Source: Dichomitus squalens LYAD-421 SS1 (lineage: Eukaryota; Basidiomycota; Agaricomycetes; Polyporales; Polyporaceae). Taken from it: a DNA stretch of 64,000 bases. Positions 36,592-48,048 of this stretch are shown one piece after another; within the stretch, counting starts at the first letter, position 1, and the number at the start of each line of letters is the position of its first letter. Under the pieces are notes generated by a model. It saw only the letters and a program-made list of their open reading frames with translations. It was not told the DNA's origin and ran no database searches. The stretch lies in the NCBI RefSeq assembly GCF_000275845.1, contig NW_006766899.1, positions 361,348-425,347 of the forward strand, written 5' to 3'. The translations under genes and the position numbers were made by a program.

Positions 36592-36930
36592 GTGTTACAC
36601 GGGCATTGGCCAACGTCCCGGACCCAAACTGGGACAGAGAAATGGCCTGGGAATGGATGCCTGTCACAGGTTATGTCCCAAAGCCTAGCTCCGGACCTGA
36701 GCCATCCGGCGCTAAAATTCCTAAAGGGAAATACTAAGGCTGACAAAGCCAATGACATAAGCGTATATACCCCTTGTTAAACAGTCTCGAGCGCCAATAT
36801 CCTCTTTATGGTATCAGAGCGCCCGCTGGCTCGGGTCCGGAGCTAGGCATTGGGACATGACCTGTGACAGGCATCCATTCCCAGGCCATTTCTCTGTCCC
36901 AGTTTGGGTCTGGGACATTGGCCAATGCCC
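36592..36930. repeat. Fold-back repeat with copia-type primer-binding motif
   Basis: Arms at 36601-36703 and 36828-36930 are inverted copies of 103 bp with five mismatches, separated by 124 bp. The left arm sits in a stretch beginning TGTTACACGGG (36592) and ending TTGTTAAACA (36782), LTR-like termini. TGGTATCAGAGC at 36809-36820 is the standard primer-binding site complementary to initiator tRNA-Met in Ty1/copia elements. Either this is a copia LTR with its PBS into which an inverted copy is nested, or a fold-back element. No coding part of an element is present. Confidence 0.65.
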
Positions 36931-37665
36931 GTCGTGTCTCCCGCAAAAGTTCCGTCTTTGGACGTGCGGCGCGCCCTCTGCCTAAACGGGGGTGTCGCCG
37001 TCGCCGTCGACAATTAATGGCCGTCCGTCGCCGATGAGGTGTAGGGCGTTGATAACACTTCGGCGGAGGGGACCGGACCTTGGTCGTTGCCTCAATTTCG
37101 ATGTGGATCAGATGGCGGCCCGGACTCTGCACTTACGAGAACGCGCCTTGTCGATGTGCCGTGAACTGCGGCACCTGCTCTAGGTCCATTCTGACACAAT
37201 TTGGTCCGAACCGCCTCTCCTCAACTTCACTCATCATGCAGCCGTTTCTCAAGACAGGGAAGGTAGGACGATGTCAGCGAGGTCAGCACACGGTGTGCTC
37301 TGCATGACCTGGATCGGCCCACTGGCTATCAAAGGATTCAAAGCTGCACCCACCGTTCGCTGACAAGAACGCTGGGCTGTTCGCGGCAGCTGCTTAAGCT
37401 CGGTGAATCCATACATTGATGAGCCCTACAGTGGACGACTTCGTCACACTGCACCGAGACTTTCCCGAATGCCCGTCCTCATGACCCTGATGTCGCGTTG
37501 AGACTTGCGTCCATGCGTCTCCGTGCTGTCAAGGCGGAATATCCACTTTACGTGTTGCATTGGAAGAAGCGGCGGGTGCGTCATAAGAACTGCTTCGCGG
37601 ATCCTCCTAGCAGTACAAAGGCCCCGCTGGCCTGCCCGAAGGTTGGTGATCGCAAAGCCATCGCG
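36931..37665. other. Upstream interval of the alpha-galactosidase gene
   Basis: No supported gene. An in-frame upstream extension of the GH27 frame (from 37498) is open, but the hydrophobic signal peptide starts at 37666, so I take this as 5' leader. Confidence 0.4.
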
Positions 37666-39663
37666 ATGGCTGTGTTCCTACTACGTCTCTTCTCCTGCGT
37701 TCTGGGCGCGCTCGTCGTCTCTGCAATAGTACATGCGTCAGCACCCTCCGCGACGACGACCGCTGCGACGAGCACCCTCACAGGCATCGCCGCAACCGCT
37801 CCCACCATCGGTCCCTCCCAACAAGTAGGCAGGTTGCCCGCTCTTGGGTGAGATCCTGCACGAGGTTGATCCCCGAATATGTCACAAGCTGATCCCTGCC
37901 GCCACCGTCTAGCTGGAACTCCTGGAATGCGTATGGATGCAGTACGTTTGCTTCTCGGAGTCGCTATATGCCTCTCAACCCGATCTCGGACTTACTGACT
38001 CTCTGGACAGATATTAACGAAACTAAGGTCGTTGACGCTGCAAACCTGTTCGTCTCCCTGGGCCTGGCCGACGCAGGCTACGAGTACGTAAACATCGACG
38101 TCAGTTGTCCTCTGTCCAACTCTCCTGCCATCCCCTTCGCTCGCTGAACTCGTTGTCTAGGACTGTTGGTCTCTCCAGACCCGAAACGCATCCACGGGCC
38201 GGATTGTGCCCGATCCGAGCAAGTTCCCGAACGGCATCAGCGGTGTCGCCGACCAGGTGCACGCCCTCGGCCTTAAGCTCGGGATATACAGGTCGGGTTC
38301 CGCTACGCATATGGGCAAAGTACGTTGCTGAGCTTGGTGTCTGGGCCGGTAGCGACGCTGGTACGAACACCTGTTCGGGATTCCCCGGCTCTCTCGGAAA
38401 CGAAGCGGTGGACGCAGAGGCGTTCGCCGAATGGGGCGTCGACTGTAGGTCGCTCCTCCGATACCTGAGCTCTGATCCGATAATCTGACTATATTGCTCC
38501 GAAGATCTCAAATATGGTGCGTCAACTGACTTCTTGCCAACGTCGCGGTACTGACGTCTCTTTCAGATAATTGCAACGTTCCTGGTAACTGGACGGATAC
38601 TTCTGTATGTTCATTTTGAATGCCTGTCTTGGGATCGACTGACGCATGTATCCGCAGACCCCGCCTGACAACGACTGGTAGTACGTGCCCCTCTCCCAGC
38701 CAAGCTACTGCCTTGCCTGACCCCTGCTCCAGCAACTCTAACTCCGCTATCCGCTACCGCCAAATGACGTACGTCTCCTTTCCATGACTTCAAAACTCAT
38801 GCATGACACCCAACCGCTGTCCCAGCGCGGCGCTGAATCAGACCGGGCAGCCCGTCCACTTCAACCTCTGTATCTGGGGCAACGCGAACGTGTGGGAGTG
38901 GGGCGCTCGCGTCGTGGGCCTCTCTCAGCTTTGCTTGACCTCTGTCTACAGGGACTGACAAAGGTGCACAGGGCCACTCGTGGCGCATGACCGGCGACGT
39001 GAGCGCGTCATGGAGCTCCATCTCGAGCATCATCGCGGCGAACGCACAGCATCTCGATGCGGTCGACTTCTTTTCCCATAACGATATGTGCGTGGCTGAC
39101 GTCGTATGAGAGAATGCTGCAGAAGCCAGATTGAGTTGCAGGGATATGATGGAGATCTGAAATGGCGGCTTGACGTTACAGGAGCAGCGAACCCACTTCG
39201 CCGCCTGGGCATTCCTGAAGAGCCCCATCCTCCTCGGGACCGATGTAAGCCACGTTCATGATGCATCTACCCGATATACGTCACGCTCAATCCTACTTCG
39301 TAGCTGAACAATCTCAACTCGACGCAGCTGGACATCATCACGAACGCCGAACTGCTCGCGTTCCACCAGGACCCCGATGTTGGAACCCCGGCTACACCAT
39401 TCACCGCGACAGCGTCCGCTCCCACCACTTCGCCTCCTGAGTTCTACGCTGGAAATTCCTCGAAAGGAACGCACGTGTTCATCATCAACACCGGCACAAT
39501 GGCCGCGAAGACGTTCGAGTTCGCAAACGTGCCAGGCCTCGGCTCCGGGAATTTCACGGTTCATGATATGTGGGCGGGCGAGGATCTGGGAACCTTTGCG
39601 GACAGCTTCTCGATCACTGTGAACACGCACGATACTGCCGCGCTCTTGATCGACCGTGCATAG
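37666..39663 (+). CDS. Alpha-galactosidase, GH27, with one in-frame TGA
   Basis: Secreted glycoside hydrolase removing terminal alpha-1,6-galactose from galactomannan and raffinose-type sugars. Signal peptide [24 protein letters not shown] from the ATG at 37666, then an Ala/Thr-rich linker. The GH27 barrel follows: [74 protein letters not shown] with the nucleophile Asp, [26 protein letters not shown] with the acid/base Asp, [42 protein letters not shown], and a beta-sandwich C-domain to the stop at 39663. More than ten small exons. At 39158-39160 TGA replaces the Gly codon of the conserved EIGNG motif, with no splice option nearby to skip it. Either a very young pseudogene, a base-call error, or readthrough. 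Confidence 0.88.
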
Positions 39664-40511
39664 CGCGTGCGTATCCAAGTAGTACGGGATAGTACGATAG
39701 AAGATGGAGTTACGAGAATTTCACGCGAGTCTGTAGGTGCACGAGTTCATACAGATGGGGCAAGCCTACAGCACATTCAGCTCATGCCCGTTGCGTTCTT
39801 GATACATCTCGATGAGGCTACCGAAGATGCGCACGAAGCCGTTGCGCCGAAAATGCGCCCTAGCACGACGTTGCCTGCCGTAACACCTGACAGTAGTTTT
39901 CAGCAAACGAGGGTAACGGCCCTGTGATCGCTATCGGGCGCTCACGATGACTCCTCCACATTTTTGCATACCTTGTGCGTTTTTAGCGAGAAGTAGAAGA
40001 GCACTAGAAGCTTCGATGCTGCATGACCGAGCACGCCAGCGAGGCTTCCCTCGCGAGGACTGAGCGCGTAAAGGTGAGTTGACTTGTCGTACACATGCGA
40101 TTTGTACAACCTATTCCCTATTCAAGGTACGGTATTGGTCAAAGGAAGGGTTCGGGAGGCAACCCGTACAGTTCAGAATTTTCGTATAGCGTCCTCAGCA
40201 TCCTCCCCATCGACTTCTTCGTGTCGCCTTCGGACTTCCCGACATCGTCTACATACACCGACCAAGGTTGTATCCGACGGCGTCGGATTGTAAGGAGCAA
40301 CTGCCCATTACGGGGTGTCAGGGCCGCATGAGGGACCGGGGTGGGCCCGCGGGAAGGCTCATTTGGTCGGATAGGGTCATTGTCGACTGGACGGAGTATG
40401 CGAAGCACAACGGCGCGTTTTCCAGCATGCTCTGGCAGTGGTGATGGTTCGAAACAGCAAATGACTGAGCCTGTCATGGAGCGAAGCGTGATGAGTCAAC
40501 TAAATGGCCGG
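39664..40511. other. Convergent 3' interval, no gene seen
   Basis: Between the GH27 gene (+) and the unknown gene (-). Only short frames without motifs; 3' ends of both neighbours. Confidence 0.4.
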
Positions 40512-41414
40512 TTATGAACCGAGAAGGGCACCTTTGAAAGGACTGTATTGACGGGGGACGTTCTCAGGCAGGTAGAACTCCCCAATATGGCGAGAATGTT
40601 TCCTCATGATCGAATCTTTGCCGAGGACCAAGAACATCCCGTTGTAGGAACCAAATCGGAAGATGAACTTCTGGCGGAAAGAGCTCAGAATTGTTGTCTG
40701 ATGTCCGCCTACAGTATTGTGACGCCTGTAGTCTGTGTTCCTTATCGTCTCGGCTGCGGCTGTTGCAGTCTCTAGGAGCTTCTGTGTCACCAGTCCGTCC
40801 TGGAGTAGGAGGGCATGCAGACCCTTATAGTTGTCGCCGATCGTTGTATAGAGAAGCGGTATTCTCCAGGGCAGGCCGTGCTCTGTAAGCAAGTCGGACC
40901 CCACAGCAAAGCTGGCAGGGTCGGCGTCGGGCGTGACGCGGAAACGAACTTCCCCTGCGATGGGAGGAGAGTACGGCGGGATGTGGTAATAGAGGAATCC
41001 CGACGTGTTCGGAGGGAACGTCTTATCATGTAATCCCCTCGGATAGAGTAGTATGCCGCTATTGCGAATCGGTGAACTCGAGGCACTGCTAGGACCCTCA
41101 GACTGAGACACGAAATGGACTCGTGGAAGTACTGTTGTGCTGAGGTCCACGTAGTCGTCTGCAGTAAGCCGGGTGGGATCGAGGGTATAGACTTCCCGAT
41201 GCCGGGTCTGGGGCGGCTTCAGGCTTCCTAGACGGAGAGAACCTCGATTTGTCTCATGAGACCTTGTCGTGAGCTGCCGCAGATAAGGAGAATTGGGGAA
41301 TGTTTGCGATGCCTCGAATTGGGGAATGTTCTGCGGGCCACAGTGCTGAAGACATGAGATTGACCGGGAGCTTAGCGCGCGGCCGAGCAATGCTCTGGAG
41401 GTTAGACGTTGCAT
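40512..41414 (-). CDS. Uncharacterised 300-residue protein
   Basis: A single open frame from ATG 41414 to the stop at 40512. The N-terminus MQRLTSRALLGRALSSRSIS is Arg/Ser/Leu-rich without acids and could be a mitochondrial targeting sequence. The central part has GFLYYHIPPYSPPIAGEVRFRVTPDADPASFAVGSDLLTEHGLPWRIPLL, which reads like a real folded domain and recalls intron-poor hypothetical proteins common in polypores. No catalytic motif is recognised. Codon use looks coding. Function unknown. Confidence 0.6.
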   Translation of the reverse strand: MQRLTSRALLGRALSSRSISCLQHCGPQNIPQFEASQTFPNSPYLRQLTTRSHETNRGSLRLGSLKPPQTRHREVYTLDPTRLTADDYVDLSTTVLPRVHFVSQSEGPSSASSSPIRNSGILLYPRGLHDKTFPPNTSGFLYYHIPPYSPPIAGEVRFRVTPDADPASFAVGSDLLTEHGLPWRIPLLYTTIGDNYKGLHALLLQDGLVTQKLLETATAAAETIRNTDYRRHNTVGGHQTTILSSFRQKFIFRFGSYNGMFLVLGKDSIMRKHSRHIGEFYLPENVPRQYSPFKGALLGS

Positions 41415-42239
41415 CTGAACAATGCGCCTTTGTCATATGGAGGTTTGACGATGTCAATGTCAGTTACACACCGAGGCTTCGCGATCGGTATAGCAGGCCA
41501 CACCCTCCTCTCCGATGCTTCAAGCAGACTTCAAAGAAATCCCGGGTGGCACTGACAGACTGTGACTACATAGTTGACGTGGCGCTTGTGATCCAGGTCG
41601 GCCCGAATGGCCGCTCCGGCCCCATTCAGGCTCCGAAGTTTTCGACTTGGGTGCATGCACCTCACCCAGAATCCCAGATGATGATGGGGTCTCGTGAAGT
41701 AGCAATACACATGAAAAGAAAAGGGGAGTGGAACAAGCACGATATCGTGTTTCATCAGGAGTTCGTGACATCTCCCGAGTTGGAGATACGGACCAACGAG
41801 CCTGGGTTCATAGGCGCCTAGCGGACTATAAACCGGTCCCGCACGCTTGCGAATGAGGACAGCGGGCCACAGTCGGAACAACACCGTCATCTTACAGGCC
41901 GATATTGCGGCGACAGTTGCACGCCACAAATCCTGTCGGTCCTACAGACTCACCCGCTCCACGCATGGGCCTTGTGCACAGCAAGAGTGCATATTGCATG
42001 CCACGAAAGGAAATGTCTGGCCGGGTATACACCATATGGTTCGATAGACGACTGCCGCTCTGGACCCCCTTTCACGTTCGGAGGCTCCTTTGCACCACTG
42101 CCTGCCCTTCTGTTCGCCCCGCCAGCTATGAGGGATCCCCTCAACCCCCGCACAGACTGATTTGCAATGTGGCAAGCCACCTCCTCATCCGCTGCAGTCA
42201 CGACAACGGGACAAGCCCGCCCCATTCGCAAATCTCGCT

Positions 42240-43778
42240 AAAGGTTTCCCAAACCTTCAAAACCCCGGTCCTCCAGGTCCATGTGGTCACCTGCGATGGT
42301 CGCTTGCACGCGGTAGACATCCTCGCAGTCCGCGAGTATGCTATCGACCCGCGATATCGGATTGGAACGAGACCCAGTTGCGAGACAGAAGGGCTTGGAC
42401 AGCTGAGACGGACGCCGGCTCACACTCGACCCGCTTCCCCAGAAGAATCAGAAGAGCTACAAGAAGACCGGAGTCGTAGCATGGAGGACCGTGCACGCGT
42501 CTCTCGAAGATTGATCCCGCAAGCGACCCCATGCGGACTCGGGATCCAAGCGACCACGGCGCCTTACCAAGCTTTGTGCTGCCACCGCTGCTCGTGGAGG
42601 ATGTCGGCGAGATACGGGCTCGGGATGCAGCACACTTGTCCGCCACGAGCTCAGCACCACGGACGTATCCCGGCGCAGAGGACGACGCCGGTGGACGAAC
42701 AAAGGGCCGGAATACGCATCGTGAGCCCCCCGCGGATCGTCGATGTGCCCGAACGCGGCGGGGTGCTCGCAGACGGCGGCCGCGGCGGCCCTCGCCTCGC
42801 TGTGCAGCTCTCGCTCGGCATCGTCACGAGATTCGGGGTCTTTGCGCAGGAGGCGGAGGGTCGTCCCCGTGCACGGCCCCCACTTGCTGATGAAGTGGTA
42901 CGCCTGGGAGCAGTCCAGCCCAGCCTCCTTCCTATTGACAAGTCGAATATATGAGCAAGATGCGTATCAGCATAAAACGACTGACGAGATGGCCTCTATC
43001 TCGAGCGGGGTCGGCAGGTCTGAGACCACGACCTCGCCATCGCGCTGCTCAATCGACTCCTTCCATCTGTAGGACCTTGGCGGCGAAGCCTGGATTTAGG
43101 CGTGCGGGGGAGCACCGGAAGGCCGCGCATGGACTGATGACGGTAACATTGGAATCCGCCAGAGCCCAGTACTGGTGGTCGAAGGTTAAGATTGCACGGT
43201 CATCGTACACGGCCGCGCCGTCGGCGTTGAAGGCAACGATGTTGATGCCCAATTGGATTACCGTGGGGCAATTTGTGCTCTAGACGGTAGTGGAGCAGGT
43301 AGAGGAGGAAGATGGTCTTGCCTGAGCACATACAGATTAGCACGAACGGGAGCACACACGACGCGATTGCACGAACCAATTCCCGGCTGGCCTGTGATGA
43401 CCATCGCATCCTGAGTGTGTTCTGCAAGTATCCAGTTTCAATGCTCTCTCCGAGCCAGATGTATTCGGGACGGACGACGACCACATCCAGGAGTGCGGAT
43501 TTCCACCACATGCCTGCATGACCGAGCGGATGTTGTGCAGACAGGCGTATTCCCACTCGAGTTGGGGACTGTCGCCATCGCGGACGGCGACGGGGACGCC
43601 GCTCTCATCAGCATCGCTGTCGAAGCTGGGCTGGGGCTGGTACCAATATGTCTTCATCAGGAGAGATGTCAGCTATAGAGATCTTCACTGTGGAGCGGTC
43701 GGGCCAGGGATGCCCCCATGCTTTCTCCCACAGTTGTGTAGCAAGTTGGATGTTGGGGTTAGGAGAAGCAGTGGCCAT
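42240..43778 (-). pseudogene. Crinkler-like P-loop protein, broken copy B
   Basis: Same family as the copy at 25827. Start ATG 43778: MATASPNPNIQLATQLWEKAWGHPWPDRSTVKISIADISPDEDILVP, then a frame break. In the next frame come DADESGVPVAVRDGDSPQLEWEYACLHNIRSVMQACGGNP and PEYIWLGESIETGYLQNT. After an intron with a proper CAG acceptor (near 43318) come KTIFLLYLLHYRLEHKLPHGNPI, FNADGAAVYDDRAILTFDHQYWALADSN, SQAYHFISKWGPCTGTTLRLLRKDPES, and DVYRVQATIAGDHMDLEDRGFEGLGNL near the end. The order N-domain, P-loop, charged linker and VQATIA-type C-motif is retained. At least two frameshifts make it non-coding as it stands. The longest retained copy in the window. Confidence 0.6.
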
Positions 43779-44422
43779 TTGTCAAGCTTGTCCCGGCGAG
43801 ATGGTTATGGACGCCGGCTTATGTATCTGATTTGATTAGCCACGCCTGACTCTTGCGTGGTTGTTTGTCAGCAGCCATTCGCGATCACGTGCATGCACGA
43901 CGCGCCTTAATGAGTCGCGCCTGGTGTCTGCTCTGTGGTGTTTGCAGGAGCACAGGCAACGTGCATGTCCTTCGCTGCCGTCCTTAGCGGACTAGTGCTG
44001 CATTTCTTCTGCGAGCGGTCTATGGGACAGACATTTCGTAAATCGGTAGGAGATCCCCGTAATCGCAGCGATCTAGACAATGTGTACCAACACCTTTTCG
44101 GAGGACAAGCAGGCGGGCGGACTTCTTGCGAATCTCGGAAGCAAAATATACTCTGCGCCCAACGTTCTCGGCGGACCAGGGCCTGCTCTCGCCCGGAATC
44201 GGAGACCAGGCGAATGCGCTCGAACACCATCGGATGGCGTAATGCTAGATCCATGACCTGCAGGCAACATCGACTGATACTATCAGCCCACAATCCTTGT
44301 TCTTGGAACTTTCGGCCGTTCGGAAGGCGGAGGCTGCTTGCCAATCGACGCACGCCGCACGGGCTAAACGGCGCCTCCGCCCAGTCCCGCTGTCAGCAGC
44401 GCACGTGAGGGAGACTTGCAGG
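43779..44422. other. Upstream interval of copy B
   Basis: No supported gene. Compared with copies C and D, the distance between start codon and the shared upstream block is about 450 bases longer, so it may hold an insertion. I see no terminal repeats. Confidence 0.35.
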
Positions 44423-44446
44423 GGACAAACAAGGCCAAAGAACGCG
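44423..44446 (-). promoter_or_regulatory. Shared upstream block of Crinkler-like family (copy B)
   Basis: A 24-nt block with core CAAAGAACGCG recurs near 46923-46946 and 58255-58277, each time upstream of a Crinkler-like copy in the same orientation. Preceding it, GGCCGTT...GGAGG...CTTGCCAATCGACG is partly shared with copy D. Probably ancestral promoter/5' leader sequence. Confidence 0.5.
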
Positions 44447-44587
44447 CGGGGGCGGATACAAATATTGCCTCGGCGCGTCTCGCCCTGCTTCAGTTTTGTT
44501 CTCGACTAGAATCGCTGTGCTTACTGCCGCCTGCTCGACGTGTCCTCTGCTCTTCCCTGCCCGACCGACACTCAGACATTCGTAGCC

Positions 44588-45774
44588 ATGGTTGCCATCG
44601 TCCAGAAGCCCGCGCCCACCTTCAAGGCCACTGCTGTCGTCGACGGCCTCTTCAAGGACATCTCCTTGTCCGATTACCTCGGCCAGTGGTACGTCTCTCG
44701 AGACATCTTCCCACATAGAAAGGTTGCTCACGGAGCTTCGATGTGAAGGGTCGTCCTCTTTTTCTACCCGCTGTATGTATTCCTAGACGTTTCCAAGCAC
44801 GTCCGGACCGAGATTGACAACACGTCCCTTTGTCTCTAGTGACTTCACCTTCGTCTGCCCGACGGAGATCCTCGCCTTCAACGATGCGCTGCCCCAGTTC
44901 CACCAGCTCAACACCGCTGTCCTTGGTACGTCCTTTGCGGTCCCCACGCATTCCGCACCTTTTCTCATTTCCAGCACGCAGGTGTGTCTACGGACTCGCA
45001 CTTTGCCCACCTGGCCTGGGCCACTCAGCCGCGCAAGGAAGGCGGTCTCGGCCCTGACCTCAAGCTGCCCCTTATCGCAGACAAGAACTTGTCTATCTCG
45101 CGCGACTACAACGTCCTCATCGAAGAGGAGGGTGTCGCCCTCCGTGGACTTTTCATCATTGACCCAAAGGGCACCCTCAGGTCCGTCTTTGTTCCCCTTG
45201 TTACCTCCCTCCTCGTCTTCTATTCCCGCGGCATCTTCTTTGCCATCACCCCGTGTCCGAATCAGGACGTGTCCGGGTTTGGGGAACTTTGCCTGACAGC
45301 GGCCCTCCATGCGGGGTTCTAGAGCAATGGGGCTAACGTAAAGGACTGTGCTAATGCTGCGCGACATCAACAGGCAGATTACCGTGAACGACCTCCCCGT
45401 CGGCCGCTCCGTAGAGGAGACCATCCGTCTCGTCAAGGCCTTCCAGTTCACTGTACGTTAATCGCTTTTCCATTCTACGACTCACAGGCGCCCAAGACTA
45501 ATCCTTATGCCGCCAGGACGAGCACGGCGAGGTCTGCCCCGCGAACTGGACCGAAGGCACCAAGACGATCAAGGCCGACCCCACGGGCAAGCTCGAGTAC
45601 TTCTCGTCCGTGGGCGGCCAGGCGGCCACTGCCAACGGGAATGTGAGCAACAAGCGTCCCCGCACCGACTGATCCGCTTTCCGCCTTTCTGTCTCTGCGC
45701 GCGTGTGCATGGCTTCTGATCGTGTCCCTCCCACCCCCACGTTTGCTCCCCATGTATATATGCAGGCCCACTGA
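44588..45774 (+). CDS. Typical 2-Cys peroxiredoxin (Tsa1-like)
   Basis: Thiol peroxidase reducing H2O2 and organic peroxides with thioredoxin, cytosolic. Seven exons: 44588-44688, 44749-44772, 44840-44925, 44982-45180, 45374-45452, 45517-45642, 45766-45774; 207 residues, the usual size. Peroxidatic motif [66 protein letters not shown], and resolving motif [19 protein letters not shown]. The tail YFSSVGGQ ends NAH after a 123-bp intron. Strong, biased codon use suggests high expression. A degenerate copy of exon 5 lies at 52128-52215. Confidence 0.95.
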
Positions 45775-46329
45775 ACCTCTTCTCCGTCAATCCCTGTTGA
45801 TCGCCCCAAGCATGTACCAGGGGGGATCGACCGCCCCGTTCGCCGCGTACGCGTTCTATGTTTCTCTCCGTCGCGTCCGTGTCGTCCTCAGCTTTGCGCC
45901 TCTCTTTTGATCTAGTGTTTTCCGGTCCCTTACAAGCGCCGCGGAGCTCGCGCGTTCGTTCACGACTCTTGACGCTCCTTTTTTAGACCTAGATCACTAG
46001 ATGTTGTCGCAATTATGCTTAGATACGCGCATACGTAGACGTAGAGTAAACGTTAGATGAGATATGATTGGCTTCGCGACTGATATACGTGTAGAGTAAT
46101 GCCTACTTACAGCTTCTTGGTAGCGGTCGCTGCGGGGGTGGGCGGGGAGGAGGAAGCGGTGGGTGGGGAATTGCGTGGAGGAAAGGGGGGAGATGGGGCG
46201 AGTAGATTGAGTGTCGTGTTGCGCGTCAACTTTCATGCTAATGCAACCACCGCTCTTGTCCTGACCATCGTCTGCCGTCGATCCCTGTGAATTTTGAGCT
46301 GACGTCTTCGTTGCGGGACGGTTGTGAGG
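45775..46329. other. Peroxiredoxin 3' region
   Basis: Holds the 3' untranslated part of the peroxiredoxin gene, including T-rich and TAGA-containing sequence near 45980. No gene seen. Confidence 0.35.
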
Positions 46330-46790
46330 TCTGGAGGACGATCCATCGGCATTGAAGACGACGAAAATGGCTTTGCTCAGCCAGATTGCTATAGGCAGGT
46401 TTCTCTCAGCGCAGTAGAGGAGTCTTGCCTGAGCACACATTGTCACGATCAAGGACACATGAAGCGACTTGACCTACCAAGGCCGGGTTGGCCCACCATC
46501 ATCGCGTCGGCATTCTTCGTATGTATAATCGTTCTCACCGGTCTCACGAAGCCAGACGTATTCTGGGCGGATGACGAGGACGTCTCGAGTTGGTTGGACG
46601 TTTTTGCCACACACCTCTAGAACCTAGTGAATCTTGTGCAGACAGATGTGGTCCCACACGCTTTCGGCAGGGAGGGAGACAGCGTCGTCGTTGTCGTCGG
46701 ATTTTGTTGGCATTAGCGTGTCCTTGCCGAGAGAGGACTGGTGTCACCAATGACCCCAAGCGTTCGCCCACAGATCTGTGGCAAATGGCG
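46330..46790 (-). pseudogene. Crinkler-like P-loop protein, truncated copy C
   Basis: Only the N-terminal part survives. In frame: ATDLWANAWGHW then TGA, LMPTKSDDNDDAVSLPAESVWDHICLHKI, a TAG, then VLEVCGKN and DVLVIRPEYVWLRETGEN. After a degenerate intron come LPIAIWLSKAIFVVFNADG, and similarity stops. Two in-frame stops and a 3' truncation. It is the left partner of HET gene 1 and matches copy D, the left partner of HET copy 2. Confidence 0.55.
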
Positions 46791-46922
46791 AACAGCTAAG
46801 ATGAAGATCAGACAAGGCGAGTATTGCTGAAGTGGTTTCGATAGAAGATGAGCCCAACGAGTGGCCGAAAGAAAGCAGGATGCTTGCCACTGTCAATGGA
46901 CGGCGCCTCCGCGCAGGTCGGG

Positions 46923-46946
46923 GGACAAACAAGGTCAAAGAACGCG
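46923..46946 (-). promoter_or_regulatory. Shared upstream block of Crinkler-like family (copy C)
   Basis: Near-identical to 44423-44446 (one difference in 24), lying about 130-160 nt before the copy C start. Core CAAAGAACGCG. Confidence 0.5.
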
Positions 46947-48048
46947 CCGAGCACTCTACTTCGCTTGCCTAATAGCATTCCCTTGCGACTGCGCTGCCCC
47001 TATTCTAATGGACCAATGCCATCCTTAACGTTTCTCCTCCATTCTCAAGGCCCTCGATGCATGGCATGACGGGAGTCGCATGCGGACAATATGCACAAGA
47101 CTGAGCCTCCAATATCCTGATACTATGGGCCTTTACCCGTGAGACTCTCTCAGGAGGTACTGCAACTGGTATATGTGGCGTATAACGTACGATCTCACCC
47201 ACGTCGGCTCTCTCGCGATTGCTGAAACTGTTCCTAGATCGCGTTGCGCGCGCATCCTCGACATACGCTATCTCAAGGATGAGCACATCGAGCGGGGTTG
47301 TACTTGAGCCACCTCGTCCAGGCGATTATATTGCGCAAGTTCGCCTACGGGGACTCTGCATTTCACAGCGAGTTGGGCGCGTCGACGTGTCGTTCGCGAT
47401 CACATTGACAAATGCAATCTCGGGATCTTCGACTTCGACGCTCTCCGTGTTATGGATTCTTGTGGGGTGAATTGTTTTCCGACCTGACTAGACCGTCGTC
47501 CCTCCCTCGGTTCCCACCCTGGCACTTCAGTACATCTTGCTGTGTTTCCTACCCATTGTCGTCACGCATCAGCTCTCCAGCTTGCCTCTCGCTCGTTCTC
47601 CCTTCCTCCTTGCTCTTTCTTCCATTACGTTCTGGAAACTGTCGTTTGCTATTGCGCCGTTGCTCTCTGTTCCTCAAAAAGTGCTGTCATCTGCCGGCAT
47701 GTTCCCTACATGTTCGAAGGGCTCGCACTTAGATCTCCCACTAGGCCTAATACATACGGTGCGCCTAATGTGCGACGAGCGACTAATGGCGGCTTCGCTG
47801 TCCTTACAGTTCCGGAATAGCTTGAGTTCGGAATCTGTCCCTATCTCCTTCCACACTACACGTGGCATCCCACCGGTGGTCCCATCGATATCACTGGACT
47901 TGAGCAGCGCTGGTAGTCAGGCTTCCCCCGTACATCCCGCGTAGTGACTTGAGTTATCCCTCCTCTGGGACACCCTGAACGGTACGCATGACTCAAATCT
48001 CCAGTTCCTAAGTGCTAATCTGGCTATCAGCTAGTCCGATCCCCAGCC
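46947..48048. other. Upstream interval of HET gene 1
   Basis: No supported gene. The part 47430-48048 is similar to 58400-59027 (shared stretches such as TTCCGACCTGACTA and CTCGCTCGTT-like blocks), so it belongs to the duplicated module and likely contains the HET promoter. Confidence 0.5.
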
